DNA of 38,533 nucleotides from positions 1 to 38,533 of the forward strand of contig JANQLQ010000031.1 in assembly GCA_028280565.1 (NCBI GenBank), written 5' to 3'. Source of the DNA: Fulvivirga sp. (lineage in GTDB: Bacteria > Bacteroidota > Bacteroidia > Cytophagales > Cyclobacteriaceae). Under the pieces are notes generated by a model that was given only the letters and a program-made list of their open reading frames with translations, searched no databases and was not told where the DNA came from. Shown in pieces: positions 1-9,054 of the stretch (positions within the stretch are counted from its first letter, which is position 1; every line of letters starts with the position of its first letter). The position numbers were made by a program, and so were the translations under genes.

Positions 1-445
<445 letters not shown>

Positions 446-769
446 TAGGGTATCATTGAAAATTCAAGTGGCGTATCGAGGGTAGACATCCAGGAACAGC
501 GCGGCCCATTTGAGGCCTGCGGATAAGCGGCCTATAAGGGCTGGACAGTGCGTTTTGAGGGGAAAATGGGCTTGGTTGCTGGCGCCCTTTTCTTTTGTTT
601 CGTTTTCTTTTGGGCGGGCAAAAGAAAATGAAAACTGGACTTAGAACCTCAAAATCCCGCGTATACTGCTCATTGAGAGGTTCCCATTACCCTAAACACC
701 TTAAAAATATAGCTTAACTTGCCAAAATTAAACGTTCTACTATCAAAGCTAATTTTCAAAGACACCCTA
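446..769 (+). mobile_element. MITE-like element, copy A (intact)
   Basis: The element is bounded by TAGGGTATCATTGAAAATT (446-464) and AATTTTCAAAGACACCCTA (751-769). The reverse complement of the right end matches the left at 17 of 19 positions. Both ends finish in TA, so a 17-bp terminal repeat starting GGGT with a TA target duplication fits. The interior shares long near-identical blocks with the elements at 4440, 22286 and 34103, including GACATCCAGGAACAGCGCGG and an A/T-rich hairpin (cgttttctttt against caaaagaaaatg). It has no credible ORF. Small size, no coding capacity and inverted ends define a MITE-like element, probably moved in trans by a transposase outside this window. The family assignment is unknown. 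Confidence 0.75.
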
Positions 770-790
770 TTTTTTCGGTCCTGTTCTAAA

Positions 791-845
791 AGTCGGCAAT
801 CAGCAACCCCCTATTTTACCTACTGCCCTTCGCCAATTGCTGACT
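791..845. repeat. Heptamer-type inverted repeat right of MITE copy A
   Basis: AGTCGGCAAT (791-800) and ATTGCTGACT (836-845) match at 9 of 10 positions as an inverted repeat. The spacer holds further units of the class seen at 295-390 (cctactgc, ccttcgcc). The text AATCGGCAACCCC at left and AATCAGCAACCCC here are alike, so copy A sits between two related repeats. It may have inserted into an older array. Confidence 0.5.
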
Positions 846-1007
846 AATTGAAAACTTCCTTACAACAAAAATATATTCGTCACGTACCCTACCTGTCGAT
901 TAACGTGTGACCCGAAACTAGTACTTCTATTACACCACCACAAAAATCATTACCATGAAGGCTTTACCCCTTACAATAATAGCATTACTATTATTCATAG
1001 ATAATAA

Positions 1008-1015
1008 TATATTTG
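1008..1015 (+). promoter_or_regulatory. Possible -7 promoter element for the propeptide-like gene
   Basis: TATATTTG is an exact match to the Bacteroidota -7 consensus TAnnTTTG and lies in a very A/T-rich stretch about 100 bases before the gene at 1119. No clear -33 TTTG is seen at the expected distance, so the call rests on the -7 box alone. Confidence 0.35.
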
Positions 1016-1118
1016 AATTTTAATAAATTATAAATCAATGTCTTATAAGATTATATAAAATAACGGGGTTACCTATTAAAAATCAGGATCTATAAAGTAC
1101 AAACATTCCTGTAATAAA

Positions 1119-1577
1119 ATGATACCCTCTAAAAAATTACCCCTTCTTCCAGGACTATTACTGCTATTGGTAAACATAAATGCTCTTGCACAAAACGCGG
1201 CAGATAGAGCGCTCATAAAAGAAAAGACTAATACAGAGGCCTTGACAAAAATTATAGAAGCAAGGAATCAAAACTATCAATCTGACCTGGCCCTTGCCAC
1301 CCAAAAAGGAATACCCCTGGTAATTTTTAATCAAAGCGGTGAAAAAGGCTATTTCTGCGCATTGTTGAAAAACGGGCCTTCTTACTATTTCGACGATGCC
1401 AGCACCAGGTCCAAATCAAACGATCTCAAAAAGAAGGATCCTAACCAGTTAAACAAAAAGCAAATCAAAAAAGCAAAACTACCCAAGAAGGTCACCGCTG
1501 CGGATGGCACAATAGGACGCTTGCGTGCAATTTCCGGGGACGGTCATCCTATCTACTACTTTAAAAAAGCAAGCTAA
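1119..1577 (+). CDS. Small secreted protein resembling a free-standing subtilase propeptide
   Basis: The 152-residue product starts with a signal peptide (KK followed by LPLLPGLLLLLVNINALA, cleavage near AQ at 24-25). Residues 25-95 line up with the N-terminal prosegment of the protease encoded 76 bases downstream. Both have AQ, then DRA-x-I-x3-TN-x2-AL-x2-II, then a hairpin-like unit with an IP start and a YYFDD or YAYDD end. A second, shorter copy of that unit lies at residues 121-150 (LPKKVTAADG to HPIYYF) after a Lys-rich linker (about 104-124). No catalytic subtilase motif is present. The arrangement suggests a duplicated propeptide that could act in trans as inhibitor, chaperone or decoy for the neighbouring enzyme; this is inference. 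The gap and shared strand suggest co-transcription. Confidence 0.7.
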   Translation: MIPSKKLPLLPGLLLLLVNINALAQNAADRALIKEKTNTEALTKIIEARNQNYQSDLALATQKGIPLVIFNQSGEKGYFCALLKNGPSYYFDDASTRSKSNDLKKKDPNQLNKKQIKKAKLPKKVTAADGTIGRLRAISGDGHPIYYFKKAS

Positions 1578-1653
1578 AACCCGGTTGTCGTTGGCTTTAA
1601 AATAGAAAACCTATTTGGTAATGTAAGTTAAACTTACCCTAAATGAAACAACG

Positions 1654-4335
1654 ATGAAATCAATACTAACCCTAAGGTTAAATAGGAAATTACTATTTGC
1701 CTTAACTGTTTGTTTTACTTTCCAGGTATCTGCGCAAGATAGTAATGATCGAGCCATGATACGGAAGAATACCAATGTACAAGCTTTGAATTCAATCATC
1801 CAACAGAAGAGTTCAGAGTTTAGCAGGCAACGCTCCAACGCAAGAAGTGACATCCCCATGGAGAGGGTCAATAGTGAGGGCCAGTTAGGGGTCCTTTATA
1901 GTTTCGATGAGAAAGGAAACCCAGTCTATGCTTATGATGACAATGTTGATGCCGCTATTTCCGGCCGTACGAACAAAATTTGGGTAGGCGGATCTTCCGG
2001 GTTGAACCTGACCGGCACGGGCATAGAAATTGGCGTCTGGGAAAGTGGAAAAGCCCGGCCAACGCATCGTGAATTTGGCGGAAGGGCTACCTCGGGGGAT
2101 GGCGCCTCCGTGACCAGCCACGGGACACATACAGGCGGCACATTGATAGCCTCCGGTATAGACCCGGCAGCTAGGGGAATGGCGACTGGCGCTTCTATTA
2201 AAAATTACACCGCGTCAGGAATGGTTTCGGAAGCCGCAGCTTTCGCCGCAGCCGGGGGCATACTGGCCAATAACTCCAATAGCCCCTCCGGGACACCCGG
2301 TGAATATGATGCAAATGCCAGGGACATGGATAACGTCACCTATAATGCCCCGTTTTATTTGCATTGTAAGTCAGCCGGCAATAATGGTAGCCCCTACGGC
2401 AGCATTTATGGCAATCAACTGGCTAAAAACTTATTAGTAGTGGCTAATTCGAATGATGTGCCCAACTATACGGGACCGTCATCGGTAACCCTATCTAACT
2501 CCAGTTCTTATGGGCCCCCGGACGATTGGAGAATAAAGCCTGATATCACCAATAATGGTGTAGGTGTTTATTCATCAGACAGCGGTAGCGATGCAGATTA
2601 TGGCACTAAAAGCGGTACTTCCATGTCTACTCCTGCCACTACAGGCTCCATTGCTTTATTGCAGGAGCATTACAAAAATTTGAATGGCGTGTACATGCGG
2701 GCTGCGACAGCCAAGGCTTTAGTTATTAACACGGCCGATGAAGTAGGCGCTAATGACGGCCCGGATTTTAGAAGTGGATGGGGACTCGTTAATTCAGAAA
2801 GAGCAGCCCAGGTCATTACGGATAACGGTAGTGCAGCGCTTATGGACGAGTTGGTGCTTAATAATGGAGAAACCTATACGACCACCATTATTTCAGATGG
2901 CTCAACCCCATTGGCACTTACGATAGCCTGGAATGACCCTGCCGGACCCCTTAACGCCGGTAACAGCCCGGTCCTGGTCAATGACCTGGATGTAAGGGTA
3001 AGTGGCAATGGAAATACCTATTCCCCTTGGGTAATGGTGCCTAACGCCAACTTCAACAATTACACAGCCCCGGCTCAAAAAGGCGATAATCCCAGGGACA
3101 ATGTCGAAAAAATAGACGCTGCACCACCTGCCGGTACTTATACGGTCACCGTGACTCATAAAGGAACGTTGCAAAGCGGCTCCCAGGCTTTCTCACTCGT
3201 GGTAAGCGGTGTAACACTTGTTCCTGATAATGAAGCGCCAAGCACACCTACCAACTTAACCGTTTCCAATGTATCTTCTACCAGCGCGGATCTTTCATGG
3301 ACAGCTTCTACCGACAATGTAAAGGTAGTCGCTTATGACATATTCCAAGGAACAACGAAAGTCGGTGCGTCAGCTACCACCAACTTCAGTGTTACAGGAC
3401 TGGCCCCGGAAACGGCTTACAGTTTTACCGTACAGGCGAGAGATGCGGCGAAGAATGTATCCGGCAGCAGTAATGCAGTGAGCTTTACTACCTTGCCTCC
3501 TCCTCCCTGCGCAGGGATCACCAGCTTTCCGTACAGCGAAAGTTTTGAAACCAATTTGGGTGCCTGGACCCAGTTAACGAATGATAACTTAAACTGGAGA
3601 CGGGATTCAGGGGGAACACCCTCATCAAACACAGGCCCTTCAAATGCAGCAGATGGTACATTCTACCTTTACATAGAATCTTCTTCAAATGGTACGGGAT
3701 ATCCTAACAAAGTCGCTACAATTGAAAGCCCGTGTATAGACCTGTCTTCTTTAACAAGTGCCGCATTAAACTTTGATTACCATATGTATGGATCTGCTAT
3801 GGGCACATTAGAGGTACTAGTAAGTGTAGATGACGGCAATACGTATTCCACGCTTTGGTCTAAAACAGGGAACCAAGGAAATACATGGAATCAAGCAGAA
3901 GTAAGCCTTGATACTTACATCGGGGGCGTAATCCAGCTTCAATTTAAAGGAACTACAGGAAGTAGCTATACGAGCGATATTACGATTGATCATGTTGAGA
4001 TTACATCACTTCCAACAGCCACGCAAGCACTGAGATCAAGTGAAGCCGAGAAAGGTACGGAGCTTAGCGAAACGCTAAATGATGATGTTGATATAAGTAA
4101 AGAAATATCATCCTATCCCAATCCTTTCTCGGGCCAGTTGCATATAACATATCATGAAAGCTGGTCTGGTGGAACATTACGCATACTAAATCTCAATGGT
4201 GCCGTACTTTTCCAAGCTCAGTTGAAAGACGCAGAAAAAATGACCGTAATAGATCCAAAGCTTAACGAAGGTTTTTACCTGTTAACGATCACCAACGGCG
4301 ACATGACCTATCGCACCAAACTGGTCAAAAAGTAG
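1654..4335 (+). CDS. S8 subtilisin-like protease with FnIII, MAM-like and T9SS sorting domains
   Basis: The 893-residue protein has a signal peptide (1-27, ending VSAQ), a prosegment (about 28-105) and an S8 catalytic domain (about 110-400). Visible residues are His156 in SHGTHTGG, Asn243 in SAGNNG (oxyanion hole) and Ser323 in GTSMSTP. The Asp motif, usually VWDGG or similar in this bacterial subgroup, reads GVWESGKARPTH, placing Glu130 (GAA at 2041) at the catalytic Asp position. After a beta-rich region come a fibronectin III domain (about 525-615), a MAM-like beta-sandwich beginning CAGITSFPYSESFE (about 620-790) and a type A T9SS C-terminal sorting domain (about 818-893, YPNPFSGQLHI to LVKK). 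It should be exported across the outer membrane by T9SS and cleaved or anchored there. A substrate cannot be inferred. The Asp-to-Glu change leaves activity uncertain. Confidence 0.92.
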   Translation: MKSILTLRLNRKLLFALTVCFTFQVSAQDSNDRAMIRKNTNVQALNSIIQQKSSEFSRQRSNARSDIPMERVNSEGQLGVLYSFDEKGNPVYAYDDNVDAAISGRTNKIWVGGSSGLNLTGTGIEIGVWESGKARPTHREFGGRATSGDGASVTSHGTHTGGTLIASGIDPAARGMATGASIKNYTASGMVSEAAAFAAAGGILANNSNSPSGTPGEYDANARDMDNVTYNAPFYLHCKSAGNNGSPYGSIYGNQLAKNLLVVANSNDVPNYTGPSSVTLSNSSSYGPPDDWRIKPDITNNGVGVYSSDSGSDADYGTKSGTSMSTPATTGSIALLQEHYKNLNGVYMRAATAKALVINTADEVGANDGPDFRSGWGLVNSERAAQVITDNGSAALMDELVLNNGETYTTTIISDGSTPLALTIAWNDPAGPLNAGNSPVLVNDLDVRVSGNGNTYSPWVMVPNANFNNYTAPAQKGDNPRDNVEKIDAAPPAGTYTVTVTHKGTLQSGSQAFSLVVSGVTLVPDNEAPSTPTNLTVSNVSSTSADLSWTASTDNVKVVAYDIFQGTTKVGASATTNFSVTGLAPETAYSFTVQARDAAKNVSGSSNAVSFTTLPPPPCAGITSFPYSESFETNLGAWTQLTNDNLNWRRDSGGTPSSNTGPSNAADGTFYLYIESSSNGTGYPNKVATIESPCIDLSSLTSAALNFDYHMYGSAMGTLEVLVSVDDGNTYSTLWSKTGNQGNTWNQAEVSLDTYIGGVIQLQFKGTTGSSYTSDITIDHVEITSLPTATQALRSSEAEKGTELSETLNDDVDISKEISSYPNPFSGQLHITYHESWSGGTLRILNLNGAVLFQAQLKDAEKMTVIDPKLNEGFYLLTITNGDMTYRTKLVKK

Positions 4336-4386
4336 TCCCATGCCGTTTTAAGTTAAAGTAATTTTACGAATAAATACGTTACAAAG

Positions 4387-4423
4387 AAGCCTGCCGATCA
4401 CTTGGTCGCAGGCTTCAGTTTTT
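4387..4423 (+). terminator. Intrinsic terminator after the S8 protease
   Basis: AAGCCTGC (4387-4394) pairs perfectly with GCAGGCTT (4408-4415) over a 13-base loop and is followed by cagtttttc. It lies 52 bases after the protease stop codon. Confidence 0.7.
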
Positions 4424-4439
4424 CTGGATACCTGGTCTG

Positions 4440-4766
4440 AGTTTGACGCATGGAGGGGAGACATCCAGGAACAGTGCGGCACATTTGAGGCCTGCGGGTA
4501 AGCGGCCCATAGGGGTTGGATAGCGCGTTTCGAGGGGAAAACGGGCTTTGTTGCTGGCGCCCTTTTCTTTTGTTTCGTTTTCTTTCCCCGAAGGGATGCC
4601 CATGGCATGGGTGTGCAAAAGAAAATGAAAATCGGGTTTAGAATCTCAAAATCCCGCTTAAACTGCTCATTTCCAGGCGGGCATTACCCGAAACATCTTA
4701 AAAATATAGCTTAACTTACCAAAATTTAACGCTTTACTATCAAAGCTAATTTTCAAGGGTGCTCTG
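4440..4766 (+). mobile_element. MITE-like element, copy B (left end decayed)
   Basis: The interior matches copy A from gacatccaggaacag through ttagaatctcaaaatcccgc to tatcaaagctaattttcaa. The right terminus (4748-4766, AATTTTCAAGGGTGCTCTG) agrees with the copy A right end at about 13 of 19 positions. The left TIR is not recognisable, so the left boundary is approximate. In place of the short A-type loop it has a longer one containing ccccgaagggatgcccatggcat, which it shares with copies C and D, so two subfamilies are visible. It lies directly downstream of the protease terminator, in the same orientation as the gene. Reverse-strand ORFs across it are chance readings of repeat DNA. Confidence 0.7.
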
Positions 4767-5012
4767 AAAAAACAAAGAAAACCCCCAAGGAGCCCAGGAA
4801 TTATTATTTACCCTCAGCGATAAGCGTTGGCTTTCAATTAATTTGCTTCGAATAGGTTGTTTCGGAAGTATAGTTTATTAACCCAAGCCCAGGCCAATTA
4901 CCCAAAAAATAAGTAAAAAGCATTATGAAAATTCCATTAGTAAAAAACCTCGAAAAGGTGAAATAATACCACCTTTCAAGGTTCGCGATAATCATTACCC
5001 TTACTAAAAAGA

Positions 5013-5609
5013 TCAATAAGCGCCGCTTTTCTTCATGTATTCCTCTACTTCTCTCCGTTTCAAATAAAATGCCATACCCAATAACTGGTACCCAAGGCCA
5101 TGATCTATCGCTGTCCTATCCGCTTGTCTCTCGAACTCGCGGTGGAATTTCTTCGAAGTTACATACTTCACCGCCCACCAAAGCATATGAATAGCCGGGC
5201 GTTGGCTGTAGTACAAGAAATGGGCCATTTCATGACCAAACACCCCTACTTGGTTGTTTAAAGAGATCCGTTTGATGAAGGTATCTGACCTGATCAATAA
5301 GATATAAGTGTGCTTTTTCCTTGACTTAAAAATATTACCAAAGGCCCAGCTAGCAGTGATCGGGTGACGAACATTCTTTTTATACTTGATCTTGATCTTA
5401 TGCCGCTCCAGCTCGGGATAGTGCTTGAGTGCTATGTTTACAGCCAGTTCCAAAGGATCTCCCATAGGGGACACCCGGTACCCGTTCCGCACTCTTAACT
5501 CTTCTAGTTTAGGGGCGTAAACTTCTTCTTGGTAATACTTTACTTGGCACAGTGCCTTAATTTGCCCTAAGACAAAAAACAGGATAAAAAATAAAAAGAT
5601 CCTAACCAT
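5013..5609 (-). CDS. M48-like zinc metallopeptidase, probably periplasmic
   Basis: The 198-residue protein starts with a hydrophobic signal sequence (VRIFLFFILFFVLGQIKALC). It carries the HExxH zinc motif HEMAH at 126-130, preceded by NNQVGVFG, and a downstream E-x3-D motif (Glu160, Asp164 in FERQADRTAIDHGLGYQL). This spacing is that of M48-type and related gluzincins, with two histidines and a glutamate binding zinc and Glu127 as the general base. There is no membrane-spanning domain of the HtpX kind, and the length is short for M48, so it is a compact soluble form. A Cys at 21 (KALC) could be a lipobox, but the preceding residues fit only loosely. It is a monocistron with no obvious partner. 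Substrate unknown. Confidence 0.75.
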   Translation of the reverse strand: MVRIFLFFILFFVLGQIKALCQVKYYQEEVYAPKLEELRVRNGYRVSPMGDPLELAVNIALKHYPELERHKIKIKYKKNVRHPITASWAFGNIFKSRKKHTYILLIRSDTFIKRISLNNQVGVFGHEMAHFLYYSQRPAIHMLWWAVKYVTSKKFHREFERQADRTAIDHGLGYQLLGMAFYLKRREVEEYMKKSGAY

Positions 5610-6286
5610 ACCTATCCCCGTTCATTGGTTATGTCACAGCCATTCAATATTGATTTTGGGAATTGTTACCCAATCTAACCCAGTCGATACACACACTTTT
5701 CTGACCATACCATTCATCCAAGGATTACCCATTGGCTACTCATAACCTTTAAAAAAAACTAGATGCCAAATTGATACACTTGTTTTGTACCTTCTAACCT
5801 AACTACACTTATTTCAACTGCCCTCCCACTAGGCCACCTGTCATACAAGCACTAACCTACGAAATTTACACATACAAAAATTTATTAGAGCCCTCGTGGT
5901 TTTCATCGATTACGCTACCAGTCCCTTAGTACCCTAGGATCTTGATAGTAGTGTTCAAACCACCGAGTCCTTAAGACGCAAAGAATCGTGAAGAGTTCTT
6001 TTTGATGTTTCGTCACGGCTTCTCTTCTTGTACAAACCAGGAGTATTAGTTTCTTCTTATACCCCCATTATTTCTCCAATGATCAGCCTATCCAATCCCA
6101 GTGATGAAACAGCAATAAACATCTATAATAATACCTACCCGCTCCCCCGGGGAAATACCTTATACACTAATAACGGCCAAAAGAACGAAAATACGCAAAA
6201 CTACCTATGAAAAATACAGCACTTTGCTGAAAACATCGCACAAAAAGTCCTATTAGTTTTGAAATTGTGAATTAAAGGAAAAAGTG
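5610..6286. other. Gene-free region between the metallopeptidase and yfiR-like gene
   Basis: Both flanking genes are transcribed away from this 677-base stretch, so it should hold two promoters. A 60-codon reading frame at 6028-6210 lacks a convincing ribosome site and resembles no family I know. The segment around 5962-5995 (accgagtccttaagacgcaaagaatcgtgaagag) resembles the common intergenic repeat with CACTAAG and CACAAAG units; a similar but weaker stretch occurs at 23870-23905. Confidence 0.5.
6254..6261 (+). promoter_or_regulatory. Possible -7 promoter element for the yfiR-like operon
   Basis: TAGTTTTG matches the Bacteroidota -7 consensus TAnnTTTG exactly and lies 25 bases before the chosen start codon. 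The nearest upstream TTTG (6223-6226) is farther away than the usual 19-21 base spacing, so the promoter is not fully supported. Confidence 0.35.
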
Positions 6287-6781
6287 ATGAGATGGATTTT
6301 GAAAGTAGCACTCCTGTATTTTGCTTTAGGAACATCATGCGCCATAGGGCAAGGTAAGGAAAAGTTTGAGGCCTTATTTATTTATAAATTTTGCGACTAT
6401 GTGAAATGGCCTACTGACAATATGACCAAAGTAGTAGGTGTTTACGGGAATCCTGATGTTGTAATGGAACTGAAGAAAATATCCGCTTCCTCTGAAAAGA
6501 TCTCGGTAAGAAGTTTGAACGACCTAAAAGAGGCCAGCGACTGTGATATTGTCTACGTTAGCGAGTCTCAACGATCAGTACTGACCAACATCCGGTCTGT
6601 GGCACAAGCCAACAATGTATTAGTTGTATCCGAAAATGATGCCACAGTCAGCCAAGGTGCATGTATCGGTTTTTACACCGAAAATGGCCGGCTAAAATTT
6701 GCTATGCGTGAACCTACCGTTGACGCTTATGCTCTTAAAGTGAGTGGCACCTTGGCAAGCCTCGCCAAGATAGTTAAATAG
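6287..6781 (+). CDS. YfiR-like (DUF4154) periplasmic protein
   Basis: The product has a signal peptide (RWILKVALLYFALGTSCAIGQ) and the YfiR-family pattern: FIYKFCDYVKWP near residue 30, a Rossmann-like body, and the C-terminal block GACIGFYTENGRLKFAMREP followed by KVSGTLASLAKIVK. In the characterised YfiBNR system of Pseudomonas, YfiR is a periplasmic repressor of a diguanylate cyclase. In other genomes this domain often sits beside TonB-dependent receptors and sensor kinases. Here the receptor follows after 22 bases, and no cyclase or kinase is adjacent. I chose the ATG at 6287, with AAGGA about 7 bases upstream, over the GTG one codon earlier. It probably acts in the periplasm as a signalling partner of the receptor; that role is inferred. 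Confidence 0.8.
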   Translation: MRWILKVALLYFALGTSCAIGQGKEKFEALFIYKFCDYVKWPTDNMTKVVGVYGNPDVVMELKKISASSEKISVRSLNDLKEASDCDIVYVSESQRSVLTNIRSVAQANNVLVVSENDATVSQGACIGFYTENGRLKFAMREPTVDAYALKVSGTLASLAKIVK

Positions 6782-6803
6782 TATTTACCAAAACTTAAGA
6801 AGA

Positions 6804-8993
6804 ATGAAAAGAATAGTTGGATTAATGATAGCCTGTGGCTTTTGTTTTGGCCCTACATTTGCCCAAGACTTGGAAGAGCTAACGGAGCTAAGTTTGGAAG
6901 AATTAATGTCTATTGATATTACTTCTGTGTCTAAAACTTCGGAAAAGCTGCAAGACGTAGCCTCTTCTATCTATGTGATCACCGCAGAGGACATAGACCG
7001 TTCAGGAGCTACCCGCCTGCAGGATCTATTAAATATGGTACCGGGTTTTTTCTTTGTACATACAGATTATAATGACGGATATTCCGGCGCTCGTGAAGTG
7101 TCTGACGGATCACAAGGAAGTGTATTAGTTCTTGTAGATAACGTACCATTACAATCCGTTTACAGTTCTACCTTTGATTACGAGAACTATGACATTGATC
7201 TCGAGGAAATTGACAGGATCGAAGTGATCAAAGGCCCCGGGGGTACGATTTACGGCGCTAACGCCGCTACGGGAATCATCAGCATTTTTACTAAAACGCC
7301 CGAAGACAGCCAAGGTTTTCGCGCCACATTTAACCAAGGCACAGACGGCTTTCTCGCGCCTTCCATTCGCTATGGAACCAAAATCGATAATACTGCACTG
7401 AAATTTCACGCCAAAGGTCACTTTTTCGATGGCTACAGACCTTTAAGTCAGTTTGACGGGGATTATGTTACCGTCCCCAGGATGGTGAGAGATGCAGACG
7501 GGATTTCCACTGGTGTGGTCAATGGTGATACCACAATACAGAACAACTTGATCGACGATGTCTATCTCACAAGGAAGTTTAACATCGGGTTTTCAGGGGT
7601 TTCGGAAATCAGTGATGAAACACGTATCAGTGGGCACGCTTATGTAGTAGGTCATGATTTTGGCTCCTATTTACCTCAAAGAGGTACTTTTGTTCCAGCC
7701 GTTTTCGGCGAATCTTTCCTGTATGAATCCAGTTTCAGGCGCTTTGTCACCTCTGCCAGGGTAGATCACACTTTCAGTGAAAATCATTCCATTTTCGCCC
7801 AGGTTTCAGGAAACAAAGAAGGCAATGGTGATATTGATACCTACGTTGGTAACTTAGAAATACAGAGCAATCTCACCGCGGGTAGCCACAACATGAGTTT
7901 TGGGATCAACACCCGGGTCGTGGATTTCAGTGTAGGTCCTTTCCCGGAAGAATATGGACTCGTATTTAGAGATCCTAATGCTACAGAATACTTGTGGGGA
8001 GTATTTGTCCAAGATAAAATTAACTTTAATGAGAAGTTGAATGCCACCCTGGGTGTGAAAGCCGAAACATGGACACTCATTGATAACAAACCGGAATGGT
8101 CTCCCAGCCTACGGTTAGCCTATAAACCGACTAAAAACACGACCATCTGGGGTGCTGGGTCCAGGAGTGTAACTACACCGGGTTTCATACAAACTAATAT
8201 TGTATTAACGATCTCAGATCCAGTAGCCCCTATACCGGGGGTCTTACCAGATGGGATACCAAGGGTTGTGTTTACAAACTCTGACAATAACGACCAGGTA
8301 GAATATTTGACCGCAGAACTAGGTTTCAAAGGATTGTTTGGCAATTTCAGCTTAGATGTGAGTGGTTTTTACGCACAAGCAAGTGGTATTATAGGTTTCG
8401 ATGGAGTAAGCAGTACGGTTACTCAAAATCCTGACAACCCACAAGAAACCGTAGTGGCAATCTTATATGAGAATGCATTTGATGCAGATAACTACGGCGT
8501 AGAAACCGTATTGAACTATGTTCCTTCTGAAAAAGTGAGATTCGAATTATCCCACACGTGGTTCCAAAACGACCGCTCCGGGAGGATCAATAGCCTTACG
8601 GGAGCAAGATTTGCCGTTGCTGATCTTGATAACCCGATCATGCCGGAGCATGTTTTCCGTATGAGGTCCTACTTTACCTTTACCCCGGGTATAGAGCTAT
8701 CATTTAACGGGTTCTACAGGACAGCGGTTCATTCCGATACGGGTTTTATCTATGATCAACAGGTCCGGGAAGGTGGCAATACAGGTGTCGGGTTCAGAGT
8801 AGATGAAGATACCGATAGATTTAGGCTGGACTTTAAACTCGCCAAGCAATTCAACAATGGTAAAGCTAGTATATTTATATGGGGTACGGATGTATTCAAC
8901 ACAGGATTGGTAGAACGATATGATTTCTTCCAAACAGGGATCCCAAAGCAAATACATAATCTTTTCGGCGCAGGGGCTACAGTTTCCTTTTAA
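6804..8993 (+). CDS. TonB-dependent outer-membrane receptor
   Basis: The 729-residue protein has a signal peptide (ending FGPTFAQ, residue 21) and the segment LTELSLEELMSIDITSVSK, which is characteristic of receptors of this class. A plug domain follows (about 43-163, with VASSIYVITAEDIDRSG and IEVIKGPGGTIYGANAATG). A 22-strand-type barrel continues to the terminal aromatic residue (GAGATVSF). It lacks the carboxypeptidase-like N-terminal domain and SusC features, so it is not a glycan (SusCD) transporter. It forms a two-gene unit with the YfiR-like gene and ends in a strong terminator. Cargo or signal cannot be read from sequence; the class includes colicin I-, vitamin B12- and siderophore-type receptors. 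Confidence 0.9.
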   Translation: MKRIVGLMIACGFCFGPTFAQDLEELTELSLEELMSIDITSVSKTSEKLQDVASSIYVITAEDIDRSGATRLQDLLNMVPGFFFVHTDYNDGYSGAREVSDGSQGSVLVLVDNVPLQSVYSSTFDYENYDIDLEEIDRIEVIKGPGGTIYGANAATGIISIFTKTPEDSQGFRATFNQGTDGFLAPSIRYGTKIDNTALKFHAKGHFFDGYRPLSQFDGDYVTVPRMVRDADGISTGVVNGDTTIQNNLIDDVYLTRKFNIGFSGVSEISDETRISGHAYVVGHDFGSYLPQRGTFVPAVFGESFLYESSFRRFVTSARVDHTFSENHSIFAQVSGNKEGNGDIDTYVGNLEIQSNLTAGSHNMSFGINTRVVDFSVGPFPEEYGLVFRDPNATEYLWGVFVQDKINFNEKLNATLGVKAETWTLIDNKPEWSPSLRLAYKPTKNTTIWGAGSRSVTTPGFIQTNIVLTISDPVAPIPGVLPDGIPRVVFTNSDNNDQVEYLTAELGFKGLFGNFSLDVSGFYAQASGIIGFDGVSSTVTQNPDNPQETVVAILYENAFDADNYGVETVLNYVPSEKVRFELSHTWFQNDRSGRINSLTGARFAVADLDNPIMPEHVFRMRSYFTFTPGIELSFNGFYRTAVHSDTGFIYDQQVREGGNTGVGFRVDEDTDRFRLDFKLAKQFNNGKASIFIWGTDVFNTGLVERYDFFQTGIPKQIHNLFGAGATVSF

Positions 8994-9017
8994 TACCTTG
9001 CCCGGTAAAGCATCATA

Positions 9018-9054
9018 GGCTCGATGGCAGTTTGCCATCGAGCCTTATTTTTTT
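9018..9054 (+). terminator. Intrinsic terminator after the TonB receptor
   Basis: GGCTCGATGGC (9018-9028) pairs perfectly with GCCATCGAGCC (9034-9044) around a five-base loop and is followed by TTATTTTTTT. This is the strongest terminator in the window, 25 bases past the receptor stop codon. Confidence 0.92.

Noticed and set aside
4348-4618. Two minus-strand ORFs over MITE copy B, and the similar one at 22293-22496
   Set aside because: They read repeat DNA in different frames, differ in frame and length between copies, and have no ribosome site or family match; they are shadows of the element.
4834-5016. 60-codon minus-strand ORF overlapping the metallopeptidase stop
   Set aside because: It starts with TTG and reads A/T-rich intergenic DNA; the overlap looks like coupling, but the product has no recognisable feature beyond hydrophobicity from base composition.
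6028-6210. 60-codon plus-strand ORF before the yfiR-like gene
   Set aside because: There is no convincing ribosome site, and the low-complexity Asn/Tyr-rich reading has no family resemblance.
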